Shown piece by piece: positions 31,400 through 40,674 of a stretch of 64,000 nt of DNA. Position numbers and translations under genes: made by a program. The stretch is from Macrothele yani (taxonomy: Eukaryota; Arthropoda; Arachnida; Araneae; Macrothelidae), in the NCBI GenBank assembly GCA_039090855.1, contig CM076997.1, positions 169,662,709 to 169,726,708 of the forward strand, in the 5' to 3' direction. Position 1 is the first letter of the stretch. Each line of letters opens with the position of its first letter. The notes under the pieces are model-generated. The model was not told where the DNA came from. It saw nothing but the letters and a program-made list of their open reading frames with translations, and did not search any database.

Positions 31400-32137
31400 A
31401 TCAAATATGAAAGTAAATTATCTGTGATTAATGTCCAAGACCGTAAAAACGGTAGCAGTGGACACCGTCCACTGGACAGCCTAATTATTCTTCAGTCCCG
31501 AATGCTATTTGCTCTTCCATGGCCCCGTTGTGCGGAGTAGTTGACGAAAACAATTATCTGTTATAGCACTGACTGAGGTAGGATAGGGAAAGAGAATTAC
31601 CATTTTCTTTTACCTTTTCCATTGCCCGCACCCTATACCACATGGTATCGCTGTAAGAAAATGGCGCTAAATGGGCTATGTACGGAAATAAGGCACAATT
31701 TCCTTTCTATGGAAGTGGAAGATAACCGTTGGTTATTTGGGTGCGTTGGCGGCACCCATGAGCAGTGGAGAGTCGTTCGTTGCTGATTTGAAAGCGCTGG
31801 TTTTAGGGGATGGGATGGGATGGGAACACATATCACCTGCACCATACTCGGGACTCAAGCCCAGGTCTGTTAGTAAGAATCCCGTGCTTCTGGCCATTGG
31901 GACACCTTGATGTCAGGATGTTAGTTTTGAGTATCAATTTTTCAAATAAAGCATGAATCCCGAGAGCGACAGAAAGCATCCCAAAATCGAGCAAGAAGCC
32001 TAGCATCCGAATAGATATTTATAATTTTTAGTCCTCTGCCGCAGTGCAATATCATACATCGTTTTAAGTTCAGTAATTATACGCTTGTTCCAGAAAAGAC
32101 GTAGATTCACCTTCTTTTAATTTATATGTTCCGCATA
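31400..32137. other. No feature recognised
   Basis: A CAGTGGAC/GTCCACTG hairpin lies near 31454-31472. No gene was supported. Confidence 0.4.
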
Positions 32138-32214
32138 TTTCATGAGAAAAATCCGTGAAGTAATAACCTTCAATTCACACGAAAGACACAGACTCATTAT
32201 TTTTTTCAGAGATA
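32138..32214 (+). pseudogene. Orphan 77-bp Tc1 transposase shard
   Basis: It translates as FMRKIREVITFNSHERHRLI with two or three changes after it, and matches the transposase of the element at 42100-43335 almost exactly. Nothing of the same element is recognisable on either side. Confidence 0.85.
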
Positions 32215-32590
32215 ATACGACGATGCAAAAACTAATTTTCATCTATGTGGCTAATTCTGTAGGAAGCAATATCGTCCTGGAATAGAAATCGAATCCGCAT
32301 TACTCTATTAACGTCGAAGCATAATACAATTACACAATTCAAACACTCAATTTTCAAGCGATTGATACATCTTACTATACATTGTAAAAGGCAAGATTTG
32401 CGACTACGTAGATCACTTTTTAACCATACACAAAGAACTACGTATGCTGTTTAACAGAAGAAGACTAACATTTGTATTCCCATGTTATTCGTAACCGTTC
32501 CTATTTAATGTTTTGTTTACATCTTTTTTCTTTCGTTCAAAGTTAAGTTTTTTTTTCCGGATGCGATAGAAGTGGAAGCACAGAGTCGTA
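32215..32590. other. No feature recognised
   Basis: AT-rich spacer. Confidence 0.4.
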
Positions 32591-32597
32591 GGTTGTA

Positions 32598-32827
32598 AGA
32601 TGACCATTAATAAGAGTCGAGGTCAAACACTCGAGAAAGTAGGTATCTATCTTCCTGAACGAGTGTTTAGACATGGGCAACAACTGGACAACTGTATATT
32701 GCATCGTATTTTTAATACGCCAGGTCGTGAATACCCAAGGAACGCTTATAGCGAAGTAAATCGGTTTATTTGTATTATGTTGCATTGTCAAGAGTTCGAC
32801 GGTTTGATGATGTCACAATTAAAGTAG
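32598..32827 (+). pseudogene. Helitron/PIF1-like helicase C-terminal fragment
   Basis: The frame opens MTINKSRGQTLEKVGIYLPE, followed by RVFRHGQ. This is the conserved motif V-VI region of PIF1-type helicases as found in Helitron Rep/Hel proteins (usual form INKSQGQTL-KVGIYLP-FSHGQ). The expected ALSR motif after HGQ is not preserved, as the sequence diverges at QLDN. It is a short remnant with no CTRR-type Helitron end identified. Confidence 0.72.
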
Positions 32828-32829
32828 TC

Positions 32830-33672
32830 CATGGGCCAGAACAAGGAAAAACATGGTAAAAAAATCACACATAAAAAAAACAAGTAACACTAAAAAAAGC
32901 AAAAAAACATGGGTTAGAACGCGAAAAGGAGTCCACGTCCCTTACTAAGGGAGGATTATCATCCGGCAAACGCTTCCGTATTTTGTATTTCGAAGCATGA
33001 ACAATGAAGCACATCAAGGGTATGTTTCAATACAACTCATTATTTATACAATGACTCCGCAAAAGATAATAATAAGCGCTTGAATAGCAATAAGGGATTT
33101 CTAGAACTCGTTGTATTCTTATCTCAACGGGCTTAACAGCTAGTATATAATAATCTGAACAACTTCCCACATTTCTGTAGCAGTACCCTTGGTGACGTAA
33201 AGGCAACACAATAGATGCAAATAGGAGAATTTGGGATCGATTCCCGCTATAGAACGATGCGCAAAGTTTAGAAAAGCTACTCTGTGTCACAAAATTTTCA
33301 TTCTGTTGGATTCCACCCCGTGATTTTTGGATGGCGTTCTCCTATTCAAAGGAAACATTTCACGGTTTTTTATAAAGTGCCATTTCAAGGTACACATATT
33401 CAAAGTTATTGAATTGAGGAACTTCTGTTTTTTTTTAAAAGATATTGCCATCTAGTGTAGTCGTTTGTCTGTACTTACTGCAGGTTATGAGATACAGCTT
33501 CGTTACAGAGCGCCCCTCTTTGTCTTAATCATTTACTTGGATTTTGAGAGTATCTCAGATGAAATGATTTGCTACTCTTCTTTATAATACACATTTCTAG
33601 ACATTGAAAAAAGTACTGTACATATATATTTTATTTTCAAAAGCATCTTATTTCAATAAACTCTTAGTTCTG
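32830..33672. other. No feature recognised
   Basis: AT-rich; A-rich words near 32860-32920. Confidence 0.4.
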
Positions 33673-33681
33673 TTTTCTATC

Positions 33682-33907
33682 TTTTTTTTTTTTTTTTTTG
33701 ATTGGAATTTTAACAACCACCGTGAGCAACTCAATGGACTATGAGCAGTCGTCTCGTCCGTAATTTAGGGTCACTGGTTCCAGGGAAGGGAGAGAGCCAG
33801 TACCGTAGGACAAACACAACATCCATGCATTACGGGATTCGAGCCCGGACCCCTTCCGGACGAATGATCAGAAGTCATCGCTTAGACCACTGCGCCACCG
33901 GGGCGGC
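33682..33907 (-). mobile_element. SINE family A with TSD
   Basis: Long T run at left (33682-33699), then body and head to GGGGCGGC. TTTCTATC repeats at 33674-33681 and 33909-33916 as the target duplication. Confidence 0.92.
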
Positions 33908-34053
33908 ATTTCTATCTTTTCATACCTACTCTACTCCATTGTTCCGTGGATGTACTTTCTTAAACTTTGTTGTTGGTTTCCACAAATCTGTGTAATAACA
34001 ATATTATCATCGGTTAATCAGTGTATAACGAAGTAAATATCTCCGTCATTTCT

Positions 34054-34125
34054 GTCCACGCCAGGATTCGAACCCGGATCCCCTCATTCCGGAATAAGTC
34101 ACTCTACCAATTGAGCTACACGGAC
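34054..34125 (-). tRNA. tRNA-like module, array LTR 5
   Basis: 72 nt. Acceptor GTCCGTG pairs with CGTGGAC (two G-U), D arm GCTCAATTGGTAGAGT, palindromic anticodon arm CTTATTCCGGAATGAG, T arm CCGGG-TTCGAAT-CCTGG. The B box GGTTCGAATCC is perfect. Confidence 0.6.
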
Positions 34126-34373
34126 GTTTTATTCTGATTCCTATCTGCCTTTATGTCGTGTGCGTCCTTCTGGCAGGTACGTCACATCTCCTGGTACGTT
34201 ACATCATCTCCCCCTTATTTATTTTTTTTTCCGAAGTGCTGGAGAAGGGATTCTCTTATTTTTCCTATCTCGCTGTGTGGAAATAACATCACACCATTGC
34301 GAGATTTTGAACGGTCGGGTCATCCGGATAGTTCGGGTGCCATTATAACAAAGTAAATTTCTCCGTCATTTCT

Positions 34374-34445
34374 GTCCACGCCAGGATTCGAACCCGGATC
34401 CCCTCATTCCGGAATAAGTCACTCTACCAATTGAGCTACGCGGAC
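34374..34445 (-). tRNA. tRNA-like module, array LTR 4
   Basis: As the copy at 34054 but with acceptor GTCCGCG against CGTGGAC, which removes one wobble pair. The primer site next to this LTR reads TGGCACCCGAAC, one change from the other units. Confidence 0.6.
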
Positions 34446-34696
34446 GTTTTATTCTGATTCCTATCTGCCTTTATGTCGTGTGCGTCCTTCTGGCAGGTAC
34501 GTCACATCTCCTGGTACGTTACATCATCTCCCCCTTATTTTTTTTTTTTTTTTTCGAAGTGCAGGAGAAGGGATTCTCTTATTTTTCCTATCTCGCGGTG
34601 TTTAAAGAACAACACACCAATGCGAGATTTTGAACGGTCGGGTCATCCGGATAGTTCGGGCGCCATTATAACGAAGTAAATTTCTCCGCCATTTTT

Positions 34697-34768
34697 ATCC
34701 GCGCCGGGGCTCGAACCCGGATCCCCTCATTCCGGAATAAGTCACTCTACCAATTGAGCTACGCAGAC
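34697..34768 (-). tRNA. tRNA-like module, array LTR 3
   Basis: Acceptor GTCTGCG pairs with CGCGGAT through two G-U pairs. T loop TTCGAGC with a CCGGG/CCCGG stem. The anticodon arm is unchanged. Confidence 0.6.
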
Positions 34769-35020
34769 GTTTTATTCTGATTCCTATCTGCCTTTATGTC
34801 GTGTGCGTCCTTCTGGCAGGTACGTCACATCTCCTGGTACGTTACATCATCTCCCCCTTATTTTTTTTTTTTTTTTTTCGAAGTGCTGGAGAAGGGATTC
34901 TCTTATTTTTCCTATCTCGCGGTGTTTAAAGAACAACACACCAATGCGAGATTTTGAACGGTCGGGTCATCCGGATAGTTCGGGCGCCATTATAACGAAG
35001 TAAATTTCTCCGCCATTTTT

Positions 35021-35092
35021 ATCCGCGCCGGGGCTCGAACCCGGATCCCCTCATTCCGGAATAAGTCACTCTACCAATTGAGCTACGCAGAC
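35021..35092 (-). tRNA. tRNA-like module, array LTR 2
   Basis: Identical to the module at 34697-34768. Confidence 0.6.
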
Positions 35093-35350
35093 GTTTTATT
35101 CTGATTCCTATCTGCCTTTATGTCGTGTGCGTCCTTCTGGCAGGTACGTCACATCTCCTGGTACGTTACATCATCTCCCCCTTATTTTTTTTTTTTTTTT
35201 TTTTTTTTCGAAGTGCTGGAGAAGGGATTCTCTTATTTTTCCTATCTCGCGGTGTTTAAAGAACAACACACCAATGCGAAATTTTGAACGGTCGGGTCAT
35301 CCGGATAGTTCGGGCGCCATTATAACGAAGTAAATTTCTCCGCCATTTTT

Positions 35351-35422
35351 ATCCGCGCCGGGGCTCGAACCCGGATCCCCTCATTCCGGAATAAGTCACT
35401 CTACCAATTGAGCTACGCAGAC
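35351..35422 (-). tRNA. tRNA-like module, array LTR 1
   Basis: Identical to the modules of LTRs 2 and 3. Confidence 0.6.
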
Positions 35423-35508
35423 GTTTTATTCTGATTCTTATCTGCCTTTATGTCGTGTGCGTCCTTCTGGCAGGTACGTCACATCTCCTGGTACGTTACA
35501 AGTGTATT

Positions 35509-35579
35509 TCGAAATATGTATTGATTAATAAATATATATTATTCATCAATATATATTTATTAATCAATATGTATTTCGA
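35509..35579. repeat. AT-rich 30-bp inverted repeat beside the array
   Basis: Arms 35510-35539 and 35550-35579 (starting CGAAATATGTATTGATTAAT) are reverse complements with two mismatches. It begins five bases from the array's target duplication. Confidence 0.9.
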
Positions 35580-35595
35580 TTTATCAATAACGATA

Positions 35596-35623
35596 AAATC
35601 GATGATAATATTATCATCGATTT
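35596..35623. repeat. Perfect 28-bp palindrome
   Basis: AAATCGATGATAAT at 35596-35609 is followed directly by its reverse complement, with no spacer. Confidence 0.95.
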
Positions 35624-35629
35624 AATCAT

Positions 35630-36710
35630 TACTTATCGATAGTGTAAAACCATGCGAACCATTTCCTTCTCGTAAAATTGAACTATAAAATAACTGTCCA
35701 TTTCCTTTTGGAGAGATGTTTACAAAATCATTGGATTGAGCTTGTCTTACTGAGAATCAGTTTTTTTTAGGGGGAAGGGCGTTTTTCAGGGGTATTTGGT
35801 AGTTCATTTTTCACTGTAAAGCAACATGTACGTAAAAAAGTTATATTCTCTCATACCACACATTTACGGTGGGAAAATTTACAAAGTATTGTTTTTTACA
35901 AAATCAATGTAAAATCGTGTAGAAGTGAGTCAGAATTTTGTACATCAAAGTATGGATTTGTGTTAAGCAGAGGAAATGAAACAAATCTTGTCCGATATGC
36001 TCTTTAACGCTCTCTACGACGTCTTGCATTAAACGAAGTTCCTCCTCCCGTTCAGCGCCTTTTCTTCAACAAATTGTTGTTTCAGAAATAATTTACTTCA
36101 GGAAATTATTTTTTTCTAATTTCTAAATCGAACTTTTTCAAGAGTATAGAACACAAGGTACTGTCGAATGGTCGGCAACAGTCTCTTCCGTCTTAATGAT
36201 TCATGAGAGAAAAATCTCATTTTCAACAGTAAACCGTACTTTTCAGCTGTTTTGAAAAGCATCGAATGCAATTAGGGAACATTAAACGCATTGCTTGCGT
36301 GTTATGTGAATGTCATGAATAATTGATAACCAATAATTTCTGCAAAATTTGCGTCAAAGCAAAGTCACGTTCATTGAGGTCTTAAACATTTGCGTAATCG
36401 CATAAGTCAAAAGAAGATGATGAATGTCATTTGTTTTGTTTTGTTTTTCCTTTCCATTTACCGCAACAACATATTATATAAATTGTTTTAACGGAAGGAC
36501 CTCCGTAGGATTTCGTACCATGCGCGGAAAAGAGTTTCTGTGAAGATTATCATATTCCTAGGTGCAATGTTTTTCTTTTTAAAGGTAATTGCGGCGCTTC
36601 ATTAATCGTGACCCTAACCACTGGAAAGTTTTTAAAATATTTCTTTAGTAAAAGAAAAATAGCACATTAGCCAAATGTCAGACCTCACATATTTATCAAA
36701 TAAAACTCTC
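35630..36710. other. No gene recognised
   Basis: AT-rich. A charged minus-strand segment (EREEELRLMQDVVESVKEHI, about 36000-36060) is open in one frame but too short to assign. Confidence 0.35.
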
Positions 36711-36713
36711 ATC

Positions 36714-36852
36714 GCAGTTTTATAAGTCAAATAGACTTACATCCGAACCATTAAGTCTAATGTCTTGACGAAGCCAACCGTTTTTCTAAAGGTGGCCTCA
36801 TCGAGACATTAGGCTTAATAGTTTGGATGCAAGTCTCCTTATAAACAACTGC
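36714..36852. repeat. 139-bp fold-back (MITE-like or hairpin RNA)
   Basis: The outer ends are GCAGTT and AACTGC. The main arms 36734-36776 and 36793-36835 pair over about 43 bp with about eight mismatches, around a loop of about 16 nt. TTATAAG/CTTATAA pairs lie between. This is consistent with a fold-back MITE; a transcript would form a long imperfect hairpin. Confidence 0.85.
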
Positions 36853-36854
36853 AA

Positions 36855-38229
36855 CAGATTTGACGCGCAGCTCAGAGCTGGAGGTTTGGCAATTCCTACC
36901 TCAAATCAGGTTATTCCCAGTTTAAATTTCTGAGACATGCTGATTTAAACCGTGGATGTAATACGTTTTTACGCTCCAATTATATTTTAAAAGAGTAGTA
37001 TTTTCAAAATAATTGTCACATTGTCTTGTGTTCTCATTCCCTAAACAGGTTGATTTTTTTATTGGAACGATAATGCTTGGTACCTTGACTGTTTTTTTGT
37101 TGTAGGGTCCTTTATGCTGGGATTGTGTAAGGTACTGTTGATGGGGCTTGAAACTAATTTGAAAGGTTCGTTGTGCGGTTAACATTTGATTACACGCTTT
37201 TACACACACACACACACACACACACATAGTATATCTACGGGGAAGAAAGAAGGATCAAGGAAAGACTACAATTGTGCTACAGGAACAATTGACAGTCCAG
37301 ATCAATTCACCGAACAACTAAAGACACGACAAGCATGAACAGGGTTGAATCTCGAAACTGGAGCTCACTGCGATGCGATACCGTTCAATTTTTTCCCTTC
37401 GAATGAACAGCTGTAGGAAGATACCTGCAAACTACGCATGCGTGGTTTGCAGAACATTATAAAAGCTTTTATTGCCAAGGGTTGACCTAGCTAGAGGAGA
37501 GATATGCTAAAGGAACTGAATTTATCTGGAACTTCATCTAAAAGTAATGGCACAGCAGTGTCAGAAGAAGAAGAGGGAGCGTATCGGTTTAGAATTAGTT
37601 GAGGTAATCTGACCCATGTTTCGTTACGGAATTTGTTCGAAGATTTTGAAAACAAAACAGACAAAATATTTTGTCGCTAATCAGAGAAAACCCAATAGGA
37701 GAGTATTTAAAATTCGGTACAACATATTTGTTTTTACATCCTGATTGGCCCGAAACCCATTTAATAATTAAAACATGATATAGCCAAATGTAGCTATTTA
37801 TAACTACTGTTTGTGTGTTACATAAAGGAGGCAATTACGATTTGAAGTTCTGTTTTGTGTTTCAATCCAGGAAAGGTATTGAGTGATGGTACTAGTGTCC
37901 AAAATTTAAGCCTGGAAAGCATTCGCAGGGACAAAAAGGAGAACACGTAACAGAAGACAGAGATGTTGTTTGGCATTAAAGATCGAGACACAATCACGAG
38001 GTGATAACGAGACGAAACGAAAGTCAACTTTCCTCGTATATTCCTTTCAAACCAAAAGCAGAAGGAAACTTCGCACATCATGGCGTATACACACTTGTCT
38101 TTGTTTCCTCCGTATTGAGTGATGGTGCTGCTACGTCTCACGCCAGCGTAGCACAGAGGTAATGCTAAATGGCGGGTATGATTGTATGCTCGTATGGAGC
38201 ACTGAATTACTTGTAGGAAAGGAAGTGAG
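36855..38229. other. No gene; one CA microsatellite
   Basis: (CA)n at 37203-37226. The phrase TTGAGTGATGGT recurs at 37879 and 38116. Minus ORFs here match nothing known. Confidence 0.4.
37203..37226. repeat. (CA)n microsatellite
   Basis: About twelve CA units. Confidence 0.95.
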
Positions 38230-38680
38230 TCCGAAATCTATATGCTTTGGAAATATTTGCATGGCCACGATATTTTTCATGTCACAGTTAGACGTCGGGT
38301 CAGGCACTTTAAGAGTGGTGAAACCAAAATCGGAGACAAGTTTCGAAGCTGTCTGCCAGCGACGGAACCGACAAGAGAAAAGAAACATCAGACTGATGTG
38401 CTGATTAAAGAAAACTTCCACATTACAAGACTTAAATTATGCAACGCAGTTGGTATGGGAAAATCAGCGATGACCTATATCATTACAGACTTCGGTTACA
38501 ACAAGATATGCGCACAAGAGATTCCAATGATTCTGACAGTGTAATACCAAGAAACCCGGAAGTTCATTTGTTCGGAACTTCTCGATTATTACCAGGAAGA
38601 AAAACTTGGGGTCCCCATTACTGGCCTGAAATGAAAAGACAGTCGATGAAATCGCCTGCATGCACGGTGGTTTAGTTATC
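38230..38680 (+). pseudogene. mariner (SETMAR-like group) transposase fragment
   Basis: The DNA-binding half of a mariner transposase. RRRVRHFKSGETKIGDKFRS near 38300 corresponds to the R-F-SG-T-D-RSGRP linker. TDVLIKENFHITRLKLCNAV near 38395 and GKSAMTYIITDFGYNKICAQ near 38460 are the second helix-turn-helix, followed by ETRKFICSELLDYY. A shifted frame gives KTWGPHYWPEMKRQSM near 38600, equivalent to DETW-HHYEPETKRQS with the first catalytic region. Homology ends about 38650, so the rest of the catalytic domain is absent. Confidence 0.85.
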
Positions 38681-38744
38681 AAACGGACTGGTTTTTGGCA
38701 AGTGGATCAAGTTAGGCCCTGGTATGAGTTTCGTATTAAGCACG

Positions 38745-38875
38745 GAGGTTTGTTTGTCCTAGACCTCTCTGGCTCTCTCCCTTATCTTGGACCAGTGGCC
38801 GTAAATTAGGGACGGGCGTCTGCTTATAGGTCCAAAAGTTACTTATGGTAGCAGTTAAATCCCGAGAGAAAACAA
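38745..38875 (+). mobile_element. SINE family A 3' fragment
   Basis: The body only, sense orientation (TGGCTCTCTCCCTT, CCAGTGGCCGTAAATTAGGGACGGGCG, TTATGG). The tRNA-like head is lost. Confidence 0.8.
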
Positions 38876-38879
38876 AAAT

Positions 38880-40670
38880 CGAGAGAGTACCCTGGTCCTC
38901 TTTGAAGATAATTTATGCTATGCATCTTTCGCATGCCAAGATCTTTGTGGGTGTGAAATAAAACGACTGATTCAAGAGTACACATTTCTTTACGTACAAT
39001 ACATTGCATTTATTCGTGTCACTCACTACCGCACCAAGCCACAGTCCAGTACATACTAAGTGGAATTAAATCACAACAGCACACAATAAGGGTGAGGATC
39101 TCCGCGGAAGAGAGGCTTCTATAATATTTAAATACGTTTTATGTGTGATTAATTCATGCTTTATTCAAGTTTACCTCACAGTGATGAAAATGATTTTTTT
39201 AAGGTATGTGTTCAAGTAACGGCAGTGTAGGATATATTGTATCAGAACGGATAATTTCTTCTTACGAAACTCTACCCGCCATTTTGCGAAAGACTTTTCC
39301 GAAAGGACGCCATGTTGCTCGGACTGTTTAAGAAAGGTGTTGGTAAATGTTATGTGATGTTCTGTAAGATTTCTTACATGGTTGAAGACGGAACCAAAGT
39401 AACATTTGTTACGAAGTGTCAAAAATGCGACCCCCAAACGACTGAGGGGTTCGCGAGGATTAGAGAGGAGACGAGAATCACATTCGAGGCGATACAGGGA
39501 GATGTAACGGAAATACAGCATAATGTTGTTTCGTTGTAAGGGATATAACCTATGAAATATAAAATCCTATGCAGTTCGTGCAAAAATTATCAGTAGAAAA
39601 AAAGCCGTCTTACGCACGATTAAAATCTTTGATGGTTAAAAATCTACTATATACATGAGATCTTTCGAGTCATCAACTAACTCGTTTTCAGATGTGAATA
39701 CATTTGCCGGCTGGACAAGGACCAAATGGTATAAATACAAACACTTAGTGACGTGAGTATTGCTTGATAGTAGGCTTGCAGTGAAAAACATGAAGTTCAC
39801 AAAACACTAAAATTATAATATTAGGTGAGTGTCCAGTATTCATAGTTCAGATTGTACCTCCCCATCTACCAAAATTTTCCAAGGCAGCGACAGTAGGGTA
39901 ATGGTCGTTACAACATATGGGTTTTAACTTATGCATTTGGGTTTTAACTTGTGAATTAGTAGACTTTCGGACAGTAAGAAACAAGATTTTAGTCTAGGAG
40001 TAATATCACAGTCCCAAAATGTCACTGAGTGATGTCACAGTGACGTCACTGAGTGATATCACAGTCCCAATATATTAATCGTAGATCTGAACTGTAGCTA
40101 TGGAAAAAGATGCCTTGTCAACAATTTTTATAACTCAAACACAGAACACAAGCTTATGCAAAAGCACATTTACATTAAATACAGAAGAAATTCACAGTCA
40201 TGTGAATATTTTAGTAACGGAGATTTAAAAAATACCTCCCGCACGTTTTTGATACGTAAAAAGCGGGAGAACGCTTACACTTTTAAATGTTAATTTAGTT
40301 GCAAGGGGAATTGTTGCTGTTTTGATATAAATTTATAAGGGAAAACGCACAGCAGAGCGTATTATTGTTATATAATGAAGAATTTATTTATGTGGAGCAA
40401 GAAAAGCATCTCGACAACCTTCCCCAATTTTTTAAATTAAAAATTTAAAACATTATGCATTAACAAATCTGGTAGAATTTATGAAGATTTTTCCAGCTGA
40501 TTTACGAATAGTAATTCCGACACGCTGCTATGGTGCAGAAGAAAAGAAATGTGGCGATTTGGACAGTGACGTCACAAAGCAATCACCAGAAGCGCAGGAT
40601 GAGCATAACCTTGTCATCTATTAACCTTGCTCGTAATTTACGCGGCTTGCAATAGATATTGTTGCGTGTA
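38880..40670. other. No gene recognised
   Basis: Overlapping ORFs near 39171-39539 on both strands match no known family. It contains the repeat at 40006-40065. Confidence 0.4.
40006..40065. repeat. Short interleaved direct and inverted repeats
   Basis: ATATCACAGTCCCAA occurs twice, bracketing two GTCACTGAGTGAT units and a TGTCACAGTGACG palindrome. Confidence 0.85.
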
Positions 40671-40674
40671 TATA

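Larger units (their letters stand above)
34024..35500 (-). mobile_element. Tandem miniature LTR array: five LTRs, four internal domains
   Basis: On the minus strand, 180-bp LTRs lie at 35321-35500, 34991-35170, 34667-34846, 34344-34523 and 34024-34203. Each starts TGTAACGTACC and ends CGTTATA. Internal domains of 140-150 bp start, after one base, with the tRNA-Lys-type primer site TGGCGCCCGAAC and end in a polypurine tract (AATAAGGGGGAGATGA) directly before the next LTR. The whole block is flanked by AGTG at 34020-34023 and 35501-35504. No unit codes for protein. LTRs carry an AATAAA-like signal and the tRNA-like module. Internal lengths differ mainly by an A-run slippage. Confidence 0.93.

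Noticed and set aside
34153..35333. Four similar plus-strand ORFs of 62-68 codons
   Set aside because: They arise from the repeated LTR-internal sequence read antisense through T runs; not proteins.
34024..35500. CRISPR-like or plain tRNA gene cluster
   Set aside because: Units are about 324 bp with LTR, primer site and polypurine tract. Spacers are not unique, and the anticodon loop is abnormal.
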